Notes: generated by a model from the letters alone, not told the origin. Counted from the stretch's first letter, positions 21,081 through 33,672 are shown. The stretch: 64,000 bases of DNA from Pogona vitticeps (GCF_051106095.1 NC_135785.1:219219045-219283044), one strand, 5' to 3'. Made by a program: numbers and translations.

Positions 21081-24032
21081 ATCAGGATGGTAAAACTGCA
21101 GATTCATTCAAAAGGGCCAGGAGTCTTTGTTGTTTTTACTATCCACCTGGAATTTTTTTTGGAACTGGTCCTCCCCATCCTCCACCAATTCCTCAAATAA
21201 GGTAAGTTTATTTCAAACTGCTTCTATAGTGTACAAGATCTTGGTTAAAGCATCAGTCCAGTGGCCACACAGACCAAGGTTAGGAACCTGACACATGGTC
21301 CTGGAAGCTTCTGCTTGATCACAACCAGCATCACATTGGCCATAATCATATATTGTGGTGTAGCACTTTGCAGCTACATATGGTTTGTGATCAGTTCACA
21401 GGATCAGACTACAGCAACCTGCATTTCAATATTTCATCATACACACTCTGAGATAATTCACTCACTATGCACAATGCACATATAGACTCTATATGTTACA
21501 TTTCAGAGTCTAAAAGTATCACAACATTCTCTATTGTAAGTGTACATGCCAGAAGGCCAATATCTTTAAACCCTCAATTCAGAGCACATGTGATTCAAAG
21601 CCGCAGGCAATACCTCAATCCCCATATCGCCATATACATTCTATATGTGTGTTATCTATATGACTTTTTAAGCATATTGTTCATTTAAAAGTTAACCAGT
21701 TTCCTACTGGGGATTTCCGTATTGTTGCACAATCAGTTACGATATTTAATGAAATGTCTGTCACTCAAAGTGCTGTACAAATATTTGCACAACCAATACT
21801 TTGCCAATTATTGGTACTTTGCACAAAGTACCAAAAGACAGCAGCTGACTCAATTAATCTTGAACAACTCATTATCTTTATGCTGTGTCCTGTTTCCCCT
21901 TAATTTTCTTAAAGCTACTTGATAAACATTTTTTTAAAAACCCTCAAAAATACTCTGTAGCAGGATCACAACTTTCAGAAATATTTATTGTCTCTTTTTT
22001 TGAAAAACCTCTGCAATAATGAATACAACACTATATTTTCAGTGCAGTAGCAAGCTAACTGGTTCCTAGTTTCCCTTACAAAACTACAATACATTGTGCA
22101 AATCAGTATGAAGTACGTGTTGAGAAAAATCCTATACCAGGCCAGACTGGTTTCTGTATTCAGTCTACTAGAAATTATTTGGAATCTATTCATACCTGTT
22201 ACTCAAGAACTAAGACATTGATTCAATACATTATCCTTCACTACTATCCTTTCAGTCCTGATGAATCTCTTAACAGTGTACCTGAAGAACCTGTTGGTTT
22301 TCCCACAGCCAGTGTACATTTCATCACAGCAATCACCCTCGTAGGGAATTCAGCAGCACAAATCAGTGTGATTTGTCAACAAATGAAAATGAAAATCGTG
22401 CCTGCCCCAGTTGCCTGTCGTAAGTCAAGGCACTTTGCATGTGCAATTTTGGGTGGTTCTCTTTCTTTCCCATCACCTCTCCCCATGCCATACAGTATTC
22501 ACATACAGAACTGCACATGTGAAACAGGATGCTATGGCTGTTTTTACCAACAGGTTTCCATGTGTCATTGATATTGGTAAAATAGCCATGATCTCAGGCT
22601 TTATCTGCCCGTCTCCCTGAAGTATCATGGAGGACGGGGAGGAATAGCAACAGGAACCACCCTAAGCTGGACCCTAAGATTCTGAGATCTTCAAATTCCC
22701 ATTGGTGTGATTTTCAGCATTCTAGAAGGAAAAGAATACCTGTCAAAGGCAATGCCAGCAAACATGCAACTTACCACAGTAAAAGGATTCACTGAAGACA
22801 AGAAACCCTGTTGTTACTTGGCCCTCGGAAGCAAAAAAGTGAGCTTTACTTTCTCCCTGCTCTAAAAATCCCAACCTTGTCGCATGACTGAGCATATATG
22901 ACTGGATCAGCACTGATGGGTGGGCTTTATTTGCATGGCAGTATATAAGCTCCAAGCCAGACATCTTTAGAAAGTGAATGGCATTTGGTGACATAGAGAA
23001 CAATAGGCGGGAAAGACCAAAAAAAAGAGAGGAGGGGCACATAATGAAGAAAAAGAGAGAGTAGTGTACATATGCTGAATAGGAGCAAAGGGAACAAGGG
23101 ATGGGCAGTAATGCTGATAATGTAGTGCAGGCAAAGATACTGTCTGCAGAACTCAACATTAGCTTATGCTGAAACTCCCACTTCACTGCCGAGTAATTTC
23201 ATGGACGCAACTGAACACAGTAGGTGTCTTGAGATATTCCATATGACTATGGTGGGTATAGGCCATGAGTAAAGAACATGTAGATCATGGGCCATTTGTG
23301 TCCCTCCAAGGGCTTAAAGGTAGCCCCCAATACTTCTGAGCCCCACTGCAACCCCACCCAACATGCCCAACATCAAAATAAATTCCAACAATGCCCTCTA
23401 AAGGGCATTTTATGTGTTTTGAAACCTTCCTAGTATCCCTGGTGGTCTGCACATATTCCCCAAAATAAGAGTTTAAAAATTAGCTACTAAAGGGTACGAA
23501 GGATTTTTCCCCATTTTCAAAATACCCATTTTGGGGAGGGGAGGAAAAAAAGGAAGGTGGGGCTCAGGGAAGTGGCTGAAGCCCTTCCAAAGCTTTTTGG
23601 GGGGTCAGGGGTGACTTCCCCAGGCTCTGAAGATTAACTATCCCAGTCTAGACCAATGAAAGTATTTCATGCCTATATTGCTTGCACTTTGGGGTACGTA
23701 TTTGGGAACTGTGGAGATCTTAAAAGCTCATATCAGAGGAAGGCAAACAAAGATCTTCCAAATGTTTTGAACTACCACACCTATAGTCACCACTGGCCCT
23801 GCTAACTTGGGTAGAATGAAGCCCCAGTTCCAAACAGCTGGAATACACCAGATTACCTATCTCTCACCTATATAGATTATGCAGTAGATTTATCAAATAC
23901 TCTACCATCAGTTTTGTTACAAGTCTGCACCTGATTCTTGCCAAATAAAATCCTCCTTGCCACTTGGCAGGATGACAGAGGTGTCCAGGTTCACACTAGG
24001 GTAGTTTCGAGGAGAAGGGCAGGATAATCAAT
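21081..24032. other. intergenic or GJA8 intron, no gene seen
   Basis: No coding signal. The minus-strand open frame at 22743-23186 lacks any known domain. A hAT-MITE-like piece is faintly visible around 23740-23850. The rest is unassigned AT-rich DNA. Confidence 0.4.
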
Positions 24033-24081
24033 CAGTCAGTCAGTCAGTCAGTCAGTCAGTCAGTCAGTCAGTCAGTCAGTC
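24033..24081. repeat. (CAGT)n microsatellite, 12 units
   Basis: A perfect run of CAGT, 49 bp long. Confidence 0.97.
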
Positions 24082-24839
24082 GCTTGATCACCTATACTGG
24101 TACTGATCTCTTGGTATTAACATCTGTATTTCTATTTATGTATGTACTTGGTACGAACACTCTGAAAATTGTACTGATTTGAACAGTGGTTGTCCTGCCC
24201 TTTTCAGTTTGGAACTCTATGGATGAAGATTCCCCTGAGTGGAAAGTCATGGTTTGTTATGGGGAGCTCCTTCGATTCTTCTGCTTTTCACCTTCTTTCT
24301 TCCTGGGAAGCAGAGCAGAAAAAAGTCTGTAAATATTTTTGAGTGATTGCATAATTCCTCCAAAATAACCTTGTTCACTTTTGATGTAACACAGAAAATG
24401 CCAAACAGTTGGTCTGAAACAGCATTATTTCATCTTTTTTCTCACACACACACATATACACACACACATCATTTTTGCAAGAGATTAAAAAGAATGGGGA
24501 AAAATATGAAAAAACCCAGAAGCCTAAGGCCATTCAGGGCCCCCAGAACCATATGTTGATGTGTTTTTACATTTGTTTATGAAATGAATTAAATAATTAA
24601 TATAAATCTGTCATATTCTGTTAAAATGGCTGTCAGTTATACATACAGTTGAATAAAAAATAAAAGCCTGATAAGCAGTAATTTAGCAAATTAATGTGAT
24701 GGAATGAAACAGAAAAATTGCCAGTATCATAACTGGCATCACACAAATATATAGTGGATCAATCTGGAATACTGCCTGATCCCAGTCATCACACTTAAGT
24801 ATATTATACAGTTGCAAAGCAGCAGCCAAATTATCAATG
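24082..24839. other. intergenic, no gene seen
   Basis: A CA-rich stretch lies near 24443-24468. Otherwise featureless. Confidence 0.4.
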
Positions 24840-25060
24840 AATTGGGATCACTGCCCCTGCGAGGAAAGGCTGCAACATTTGCAGCAGTTTACCTTAGAAA
24901 CAAGGCACACTATGAGGATGTATGAAACTATAGATAGTGTGAAGGAGACAGATGCAGTATGAGAACCTAAAGAAGCCATTCACTGAAGCCAAATAGTAGG
25001 AGATTTAAAGCTCAAAGCTCTGGGACTTTTTAACTAGCAGGGATTATGCCATCATCTGTC
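24840..25060 (+). mobile_element. decayed LINE ORF2 C-terminal remnant (possible)
   Basis: The plus-strand sequence around 'gaggaaaggctgcaacatttg' and onward resembles the region coding for ERLQ..., KIMQGMD and related blocks near the C-terminus of CR1-type LINE ORF2. It is too worn to translate. It could also be another retroelement remnant. Confidence 0.3.
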
Positions 25061-25174
25061 ATCTCCTCCCAGGTTTTCCTGTTCCCTCTGAGCCTACCTG
25101 CAATCTTCACAGTAAATGGGAGAAAAATGGATTTTCCCAGGAACAGTATATTACTGTCATTTATCTCTGTTGTA

Positions 25175-25506
25175 CATGGTGGCGCTGCGAATTAAACCGC
25201 AGAAGCCTCTGTGCTGTAAGGTCTGTAGATCTTCAGCTATAACATCGAATCACGTGACTGAATGAACGCCCGTCGTTTGTCCCAGCTCCCGCCAACCTAG
25301 TGGTTCAAAAGCTTGCAAATGCGAGTAGATAAATAGGGACCACCTCGGTGGGAAGGTAACAGCGTTCCATGTTTAAGTTGCACTGGCCATGTGACCACGG
25401 AAGATTGTCTCAGGACAAATGTTGGCTCTCTCACTTGGAAACGGGGATGAGCACCGCCCCCTACACAACTGGACAAAAATTGTCAAGGGGAACCCTTACC
25501 TTTACC
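25175..25506 (+). mobile_element. Sauria-type SINE with 15-bp target-site duplication
   Basis: A full-length copy with a tRNA-derived head (catggtggcgctgcg), a middle with 'ctcccgccaacctagtgg', and the end 'ggggaacccttacc'. The duplication tttatctctgttgta lies at 25160-25174 and 25507-25521. Its box B is degraded compared with the other two copies. Confidence 0.92.
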
Positions 25507-25521
25507 TTTATCTCTGTTGTA

Positions 25522-26310
25522 AGGCAAAATATTTGTGGGTGATTACAACTGGAATGGGCAGTTAGGAGCCATCAGCTTTATAAAGGTCTGGTACTCATGT
25601 GTTGATATGGATTGATCTTGCTGCTTCCACTTTTGGACTCTTCTCATGGGGAGGTCTTCCTGCTGCTATGTTCATTGTAATCATAGTCATGGCATATTCA
25701 TGATCATCATCTACATTTCCAGATTTACTGCTAGCATCATAATGGACACAGCAGCAGGAAGGTCCTCACCATTCAGAGAAAGACCTGCAAACGTAGGAAT
25801 GAAGGACCTCTGCCTCCATCCCTGATCTGCTGATTCACAAGTTCCAACACTGCCTGGTATGACAGCAGGGAAAGCAACGCCTTAGCAACATGTTCTTAGT
25901 TCTTTGCTTGGCCACTAGAGAGATAAATAGCCAGGATCAAATCCATGCAATAGTGCTATTGCTTTTTTCCCAGTTTGAGGTACAGGCTTCCTGCAATTCC
26001 AAAAGAATCAGTTCAAAGAATCTACAGTCCAATTAACATTACAGCCTACAGACAGTACAAGCTTTCCAGGCAACCAGCAAAGGAGACCATGTGGTCAGGC
26101 AGCACCAAAACAGCCTAAGGTTGCAACAACATTGACAACTACTCCCCAATTAGCATGGGTGAATTCAAAGTATTTTTCAATGATCACACAATGCAAGGGT
26201 CAATGTGAATCATCATGGCCCTTTTCTGCTTTCAATTTGAGTTCCTCCACCTACCCTGCTGCTGGGGGCTTTGACTTTTTCAAAGCTGGGACAATTTGAG
26301 CAGTATTTCC
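25522..26310. other. intergenic, no gene seen
   Basis: No recognised repeat or coding signal. Confidence 0.4.
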
Positions 26311-26438
26311 TCTGTATTCTCAAAGGCTTTCACGGCCGGGATCTGATGGTTATTGTAGGTTTTTCTGGCTGTTTGGCCATGTTCTGGAAACATGGCCAAA
26401 CACGGCCAAACAGCTTGAAAAACCTACAACAAGCATCG
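26311..26438. mobile_element. short foldback insertion, same family as 57483-57688
   Basis: It starts with 'caaaggctttcacggccggg' and contains two inverted arms (ttgtaggtttttctggctgt and the complementary tgaaaaacctacaac) around a 'ggccatgtt' / 'aacatggcc' centre. The 8-bp direct repeat gtatttcc at 26303-26310 and 26439-26446 flanks it. The opening phrase recalls a Penelope-like element common in reptiles, but I cannot confirm this. Confidence 0.6.
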
Positions 26439-26519
26439 GTATTTCCGTTGTTTGAGCATTTGTTTCATTCTATGGTGGCATTACTGTGGTTGGTGCTATG
26501 CTGACATACTAGAACTTCT

Positions 26520-26800
26520 GCATATGGTTCGAAGTACTGGTTTTAACCTATAAAATCCTGAATGGCCTGGGTCCAAGCTGTTTCAGAGATTGTGTCTCCC
26601 ATTATAAACTGGCTCAAGTATTAAGATCATCAGGAGAGACATTTCTCTCAGTCCCACTGCATTTACAGGTGGTGCAGATATATTTCATGGATACAGGAGA
26701 GAGCCTTCTCTGTTGTTGCTCCCATACTTTGGAACTCCCTCCCACAGGAGGCCAAGTTGGCCCCATCCGTGCTGTCTTTCTGCAAGCAGGGCAAAGACCT
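26520..26800 (+). mobile_element. L2/CR1-type LINE, ORF2 C-terminus (5' part of an interrupted copy)
   Basis: The plus strand reads, across frames, VLTYKILNGLGPSC, then GERAFSVVAP, then LWNSLPQEAKLAPS and a KQ-rich end: the C-terminal block of L2/CR1-type LINE proteins. Comparison with the minus-strand copy at 16930-17420 shows that the missing continuation resumes at 30665, on the far side of the DIRS element. Confidence 0.8.
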
Positions 26801-26965
26801 TTCTTCGTAGTGGTCTCTGTGAATGCACACAATTGGGTTTATCCTGCGCCTGCGCAGGAACATTCGGAAGATTCTAGAGCTTAAGAAAAAGAGTAAATTA
26901 GCTCCCCCCTCCCGTGGGGTATATAAGCCCCACCTCCTCCATCTTCCTTTCAGTTCCTCTTTTTC
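26801..26965 (+). repeat. left inverted terminal repeat of the DIRS element
   Basis: Begins ttcttcgtagtggtctctgt and runs to about 'cttcctttcagttcc'. It is the reverse complement of 30497-30664 with a modest number of differences. Both contain the shared core 'atcctgcgcctgcgcaggaa' and a TATA-like gtatataag. Confidence 0.9.
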
Positions 26966-29900
26966 CGCCGTTCCTGTAGGACGGATGTAGGAAGAGCAGA
27001 GCTATCGACCATTAAGTACTCAGCTAGCTAGCTAGATTCTCTTTTACTTATTTTATTTTACTTTATATTATCATTATTCGACAGAATCCATTATTTGATC
27101 CAGTTATTTTTGAATTCTGTCGCGTTCCCCCCCCCGCGCCATCAACAGATCCCCCTTTTCTTTTATGGCCCCTCAGGGCTTCAAGCAGTGTGCCGTCTGT
27201 TCCCGAAAAATCCCTCTATCAGGCGGGCACAACAAATGCTTATTTTGTCTGGGAGAATTTCATCTTGATCAAACTTGCCCTGCTTGCAAACTTTTTTCTA
27301 AGCAAACGATCAAGTTAAGACGCCAAAGATTCCGTTCTTTCCTCTACGAAAAGACTTTGTCTCCAGCCATGGAAAGCGCCTCCCTTTCAGCACTATCTCC
27401 CCCTCATGCTGAAGCTCCGATCCAGAATTCTCCAACAGACCAGCAGTTGCTTACCAGTTCTGTGCTGGTTAAGGCTAAAGGCAATTCCAAACCGTCAAAA
27501 GCAAAACCACCTTCTCACTCAGCCGTGGCTGCAAAAAAGAAAGCCACTGAAAAACCTAAGAAGGTGATTTTACTCGAGGAGTCTTCACGGGATGCAACGG
27601 GACTCTCTGATGCAAAGGAGCACGTTCCTTTAGCCCAGACGGCTCAGGAAGATAGGTGCATGTTGCCAAACTCGGGCCGTTTTGAGGCTGTGCCAGACGC
27701 CAGCTGGGCCGTAGCCCAACCTAGCCCTTGATACCCAGGGCGGGGTGATACCGAGTCCCCATCGGAACAGGAGTCAGTTCATGAAACTCCTAGAAAGCAT
27801 ACTGGAAAGCGCAAACACACCACTCCATACCAACCATGGGATGGAGGCACTGGGTACCGTCCACAGGGACCACCACAGTTCAATCAGCCCTTCTACACTC
27901 CGTTTCAGCCGTTTCCATTCCATGGCTTCACCTATTCCTCAGAGCTTCCAACTCCCACCGTGCCTCAGGCTCTGTGGCTCCATACCATGGCCCCGTCTAT
28001 CCCGTGCCAGCCACAACCTCAGCAAGACCTTTCCATACCTCAGCCACCATCCCGTAAGAGGCGTTTTCCCATGGTACCTACAGCAATACCCAAGCATACC
28101 AAGCTTACGGACGCACACTCTTCAGTTCACATTACGACGCTTTACTGTGGGCCTGACGCCCACGATACTGTCCCTTTTTCTCCATCTACTCAATCAGACA
28201 GAGACATGGTACCAGAGGATACGGTACCAAGGCGTTCTCCATCCATTGCCTCTCAGTCTTCAAATCCTTCTATGGCATCTAGTGACTCTGATGCCCCTGA
28301 TACAGGTACCCTGGGCTCATCATCTCAACCTTCCTCAGAGGACTTTTCATCCTATGCGCAACTCATCATCCTCATGGCAAAAACCCTCCAGCTAGACGCA
28401 CAGCTCCCTCAACAGGAGAGGGACCTAGTCTTTCATGATATGGAGCAGGACAAGATTTCCCCTCACAGTCTCAGCCTTATCCCAGCTCTCTTCGAACTGA
28501 TGAAATTTTCTTGGGACAAACCTCCCACTTTGGTTCAAGTACCTCGTAAGATCAAGCATCACTATAAGACTCATGGCTCAGACTCCAATTTCCTTGCCAA
28601 ACATCCACTGTCGTTGAGGCCACTCAATACAAAGCTCGTACCCGATCCTTGGCTACGCCTACTGATAAGGTAAAAAGCTGGTAAAAAGCTGTACTCCTTT
28701 GCAGCTATGCTCATAAAGATTGCCAACTACCAAGCTGCCATGGGCGCTTACCAAAAGCACTTGTGAGACAAGATTGTCCCAATGCTTCAATCATTGCCTG
28801 ATCCTGCCAAAGCAGAAGCTCTCAACGTATATGAAGAGGCGAATACCCTTACCAGACAACAGCGATTTGCTGCAAAACATACAACTGACATCACGTCCAA
28901 ATCCATGCTGACTGCCATTGCCATCAGACGCCAAGCCTGGCTTCGAACGGCCAACATCCTGGATGACTCTAAAACAAAAATCGAAGAACTTCCCTTTGAT
29001 GCATTTGGACTCTTTAACGCCAAAACTATGGATAATATCCATAAGATTAGGAAAACAGCGAAGTCCTACATACCATACCAGCCGCATAGGTACCAGAAGC
29101 AAACATATAGAAAGCCACAATACCAATCATCTACTCAGTACCAACCTCCACGGTACAGTAAACAACAACTGGACCGCACTTACAAAACACAGCAGTCCAC
29201 GACACTGCTGTTCAAGCAACAATGCTTCCGCAGTCCTAAGCAGTCCTCTTGTAAAGCTCAGCATAGGGGTAAGCAATTTTCACAATTCCCCTTCTCCTAC
29301 ATGACTGTCTCCATTCCTGCAAGAATGGAAAAACATCACTACCAATACATGGGTCCTCAGTATCATCCAACATGGATATAGAATAGAGTTTTTCTCTATT
29401 CCCCCATCAAATTCGATTAAACCTACCCCATTCTCCACATCATTGCATCTGGAAATTTCATCCTTGCTATCCAAAGGGGCCATAATTCAATTTTCACCTG
29501 ACAACATTGATGGTTTTTTCTCCCACTACTTCGCAGTCCCTAAAAAAGATGGAGGCATCAGATCCATCATGGACTTGAGAGACCTCAACTGGTACATATT
29601 CCACAAAAAATTCCGTATGCTCACTCTTGACTCCATTCTTCCCCTCTTATCACAGGGAAACTGGTTCATCACCATCGATTTACAGGATGCCTGTTTTCAC
29701 ATCTTCATCCACCCGTCTCATCAAAAGTTTCTCCGGTTCCAGTTTCATCACCAGACCTTCCAATTCACCGCTTTGCCCTTCGGGCTATCCACGGCCCCCA
29801 GCACATTCACAAAATGCATGGAGCCAGTTGTCGCCTACCTGCGAACCCAGAAAATAAAAAATTTTTCCCTTACATCGACAATTGGCTTCTCGTGGCTCAA

Positions 29901-30317
29901 TCCTACCTGGAAGCTCTCTCGGCCTTGCCTTCTACTTACATTGTACTAAGCCCGTTCGGCGTTCTCCACGTCTCTTCTTGTGCTACCATGGGCCACACAA
30001 AGGTGCTCCTGCTTCCTCTCAATCAGTATCAAGATGGATTGTTCAGCTCATACACCTGGCTTACCAGCTGGCCAACAAGCCTCTCCCAGAGGGCTTAAGG
30101 GAACACTCCACCAGAGCGGTTTCCACCTCGACAGCCCTATTTAAAGGTGTCCAACTGCAAAACATCTGCAAAGCAGCCACCTGAGCTACCCCTCTGACGT
30201 TCACCAGACACTACCGACTGGACGTCAGAGCCAAAAATGATGTGGCGTTTGGACAGGCAGCACTGTCATCCCTGATACCGTGACGGCCCTCCTGCCGGTG
30301 AGTACAGCTTGCTAATC

Positions 30318-30411
30318 ACCCAATTGTGTGCATTCACAGAGACCACTACGAAGAAAGTTAGGTTACTTACCTGTAACTTTGGTTCTTCTAGTGGTACTCT
30401 GTGAATTCACA
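30318..30411 (+). repeat. internal complementary region (ICR) of the DIRS element
   Basis: Positions 30318-30357 are complementary to the outer end of the left inverted repeat (perfect over about 37 bases). Positions 30370-30411 are complementary to the outer end of the right one, including its extra ccaaagttacagg. A 12-base linker separates the two. In DIRS elements this region is thought to act as a bridging template when the ends are completed during replication. Confidence 0.9.
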
Positions 30412-30496
30412 CATCCCTCCCATCCTCCCCTCTATCCGTCACGGTACCGTCCTATGATACCATGCTTATCTAACTTACGGTAACGGTGGATTTAGG

Positions 30497-30664
30497 GAAC
30501 TTAAAGGAAGATGGAGGAGGCGAGGCTTATATACCCCGCGGGGGGGGAGCTAACTGACTCTTTTTCTTAAGCTCTAGAATCTTCCGGACGTTCCTGCGCA
30601 GGCGCAGGATAAACCCAATTATGTGAATTCACAGAGTACCACTAGAAGAACCAAAGTTACAGGC
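30497..30664 (+). repeat. right inverted terminal repeat of the DIRS element
   Basis: The reverse complement of the left repeat, longer by about 10-13 bases at the outer end (ccaaagttacagg). This unequal pair of ends is typical of the DIRS group. Confidence 0.9.
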
Positions 30665-30947
30665 AAGATTTCCCTCAGTGACTGGCTACATGAGTGTGAC
30701 TTTTAGATGGATTGTTATGCATTTCTGCTCTGACTGGGTCTTTAATACTACTTGTGTTTGCCATCTCTCAGATTGGTACTTGTTCGTTCCTTTTTAATAG
30801 TTGTATACTTATAGTTATAGCTTTAATATTGTTTTTTGGTTATGTAAGCTGCCTTTTTATACTCACTGTTCTTAGCTTTGAGTCCTTTGTAAGGAGAAAG
30901 GTGGAGTAAAAATATTTTAAGCAATTAATAAATAATAGAAATACTAA
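30665..30947 (+). mobile_element. L2/CR1-type LINE 3' untranslated tail (3' part of an interrupted copy)
   Basis: Starts 'aagatttccctcagtgactg' and continues to 'gtaagctgcctttttatact', 'ggagaaaggtggagtaaaaa' and an AATAAATAAT end. The complement of 16930-17190 has the same order of motifs. Together with 26520-26800 it forms one LINE split by the DIRS insertion. Confidence 0.8.
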
Positions 30948-32200
30948 GCTGGAGTGTGATGTTTTGGGACAGCAGGAACACACACCCTGCAATCTTTCTT
31001 CCTAGTCATCCTGAAGCGGAGGAGTGGGGATAAGAAACAATCGAGCTGGAGATCACCAGGTGAGCAGTGTCAACGGAAGGGGGGCTGTGGGCACATGTCA
31101 AATCACATCGGATTGAGGGATGGTGTAGACCGAATCAATCCAGAACATTCGTATGATCACCTCAACCATAAAAGAGATTGAGAATGAAGCTGAAACAAAG
31201 CTCCGATTTGGCTTGCCAGTACAGTTGCACCCTAAGCTACCTAAGTGCTCCATGGTTTAGTTCACAGAAGATGAAGAAGCTCTTGGCCAGAGAGACAACC
31301 ATAAAGAGAGAGAGATGTGTTTTATACCAAAAAAAAAAAAAAAAAAAAGCCCATCTCCATCCTGAAGTGATATCCTTGTGGGCCAACCAAAAAGATACAA
31401 AAAATGCATGCAGAAGCTGATAAAAATGCACACACTTTTGAGAGCATACTCTTTTCATTAGTTAGTAGTTTTAGTTTCCCCACAGAGCATGCCATGCTGC
31501 ATCCATCCTGTTTGGGTACATAAATACTTTAGCTCATGGAAAACAAAGAGCCACCAGACTGTCTGGATGCAGTTTAGATTCCCCCCAGAGGAGGGGGAGC
31601 ATACATTGCAATAATGCAGCAGAAATAGCTGCTGGCGACTTCTGTCTGCAGAGATTAGCAAAAATGGGCGGGCATTCACTAGAAAAAAAGGAACAAAAAG
31701 GAGAGCAAGTCTCAGAATGTCAAAGTATTTACTGTGTTTACTGCCATTTCAACCTAAACATGTCTCCGCCTTGTGTTTGTTTCCATATACAAAATTGGCA
31801 GAGGACATTTTGCTGCCTAAAGCAGGAGAAAATATGTCGCCTCTCCTCATGCCACATCCCAGCTGACTGCTTGGATCTGATTTCTCTATTGTTGATAAGG
31901 TAGCATCCTCTCAGCCATGCCTCTAGAAACTAGTTTACGGGATCCAAGGAGATAATATGCCACATGAATGTCTATTTCCCATCAAAAGGGCGCAGGCAGA
32001 TGGGAGGGGGGGAACAGAGAAAGTGCAAAAAAGGTGACTTTTTCTAAGCTCTGGTTCCGTGGGGAAAGAGACTGGAACAGACAGTGGAAAGTTAGGAGTA
32101 CATTTCTTTCACAAATGGAATGCTTTTCGATCGTGCTCAGGAGATTTTAAAACCTTGTTGGCCTAGAAAATGACATGTTTCCCTCCAGTTAATACCTGAT
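30948..32200. other. intergenic, no gene seen
   Basis: An A-run lies near 31330-31349. Open frames on both strands have no recognisable domain. Confidence 0.4.

Positions 32201-32296
<96 letters not shown>
32201..32296. repeat. (TTTC)n microsatellite, about 96 bp
   Basis: An uninterrupted CTTT run. Its polypurine/polypyrimidine strands could adopt triplex structure. Confidence 0.97.
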
Positions 32297-32297
<1 letters not shown>

Positions 32298-32432
32298 TTG
32301 TAGTTTTTTTCTTTTTCTTTTCATCTTGAATAATCTGTATATTGATGTATAAATATGCTGTTATATTTTACATGCTGTGTTATGTAAGTTGGAAGCTGCC
32401 TAGAGTGGTCGTTTTATTAGATAGGCGGGGTA

Positions 32433-32503
<71 letters not shown>

Positions 32504-32505
32504 AT
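32297..32505 (+). mobile_element. L2/CR1-type LINE 3' tail ending in (TAAA)n
   Basis: The sequence 'gttggaagctgcctagagtgg', then 'ataggcggggtataaa', is a typical LINE 3' end and is followed directly by about 73 bp of (TAAA)n (32432-32505), the expanded tail repeat. The 5' end cannot be set because the TTTC microsatellite precedes it. Confidence 0.75.
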
Positions 32506-33661
32506 GTACACAGAGGCCTACCTCTGAAGTGTCTGCTTTGGAGTGAGTGGTCTTTTTGTTTGTTGTCGTCGTTGTCAGGGCTAAGGGGATGCATCATGTT
32601 TGTTTCCCCACATTTAGGGAAGGAAGCTCTGATAATGCACAATTATTTATGTCCCGCCTTAGCTGTGGCACGCCTTTCCACTCAAGCCCCTTCTCTGCAG
32701 CCCATTGCAAGAATGTGTGTGGGGGTGTACTTTTTTTATTTTAAGAGGATTTCTAACACAATGGTGTCAGGGTAAGGCAGGGCCATTTGGTGTGAAGAGA
32801 GCTGTTCATGCGTGGTGATGGTCTATTTGGCTGGACACAAAAAGAACAGCCCCGAACAACTAGATTGGAAGCCCCTGTGACAAAGTTATTTCTTCCTGAT
32901 CTGTTTGTCTAGAAATCTGCTTTTGTTTTCTTCCTGCTGCTGTTGTGGATATAGCAAACATATAGGCTAGCCACTCAGACTAAGTCTGAAACACAAATGA
33001 GTTCCCTACAAAGAGATAAGTGCTGGGTTACTTTAACAATCTTGGCTGGTTTATATATTTTAGTATAATGAACTTCCACCGGTTCCTCAAAAAGATAACC
33101 ATAACAGATCGAGCAGGGTGTTATCATGGTTAGAGAGCTTTGTGAGGTCCATATTGAGAGCCTGAGCTTTGCTCCATTGCTGTGGCCATGGGGAAAAAAA
33201 AGTGAAGCTTAATTCAGCAAACACTTCCTCTTATCAAGATATCATTTTTGTTCTTGAAGGTTTTATAACCAAGTTTATATTAACTATCCATCTTTTGTTA
33301 TTTTAATCATGGTCACACATTCCTGAAGAACTTTGTAAGGTTACTAACTTTTAAAGTTCTTAAAAAGCAAGTCACTCCAATAAAAGATTTTGCCCATGTC
33401 GCTGTGTATATATTGCACAATCTTTTGTCCCCTCTTTGAATTCTGAGTACCAGTGAAAGGCTTGCTTGCTTTATTTGTTTGTTTAACAAATTATCTGTAT
33501 TGTACATTGCTGACAGACTTTTTGTGGTCAACCTAATGGTGATGATTCCTGTGGCAGTTAGTTTAGTGCCTTGAATCTCTTACAGGTTCTGTTTAACAAT
33601 TGGCTACATTTTTCCTGGTCAGAGGGCAGTGCCTGGACTGTGAGAAAGCTTAGAGAAGGAG
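32506..33661. other. intergenic, no gene seen
   Basis: No recognisable feature on either strand. Confidence 0.4.
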
Positions 33662-33672
33662 TAGGGCCTTAG

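Larger units (their letters stand above)
26801..30664 (+). mobile_element. DIRS-type tyrosine-recombinase retrotransposon, broken
   Basis: A DIRS1-group retroelement about 3.9 kb long, shorter than full-length relatives. Parts in order: left inverted repeat with a TATA-like motif near 26920; gag-like region from 27165 (MAPQGFKQCAVCSRK, a Cys-rich start of paired CxxC motifs, and later WLRTANILDDSKTKIEELPFD); reverse transcriptase about 29440-29950 (KKDGGIRSIMDLRDLN, TIDLQDACFH, LPFGLSTAPSTFTK); C-terminal end of the tyrosine recombinase about 30090-30240 (HSTRAVSTSTALFKG, TRHYRLDV); internal complementary region 30318-30411; right inverted repeat. The RT and recombinase motifs match the DIRS family and not LTR or LINE elements. 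Coding parts are interrupted in several places, so it is a fossil. There is no target duplication, as expected for a recombinase-integrated element. The two inverted repeats differ modestly, suggesting moderate age. It sits inside an older L2/CR1-type LINE. Confidence 0.9.

Noticed and set aside
22925-22955. Octamer atttgcat followed by a TATA-like gtatataagc on the plus strand
   Set aside because: No gene follows and the motif pair can arise by chance; GJA8 is on the other strand.
22743-23186. 147-residue minus-strand open frame
   Set aside because: No known domain, no splice context, low-complexity hydrophobic content; fits chance in AT-rich DNA.
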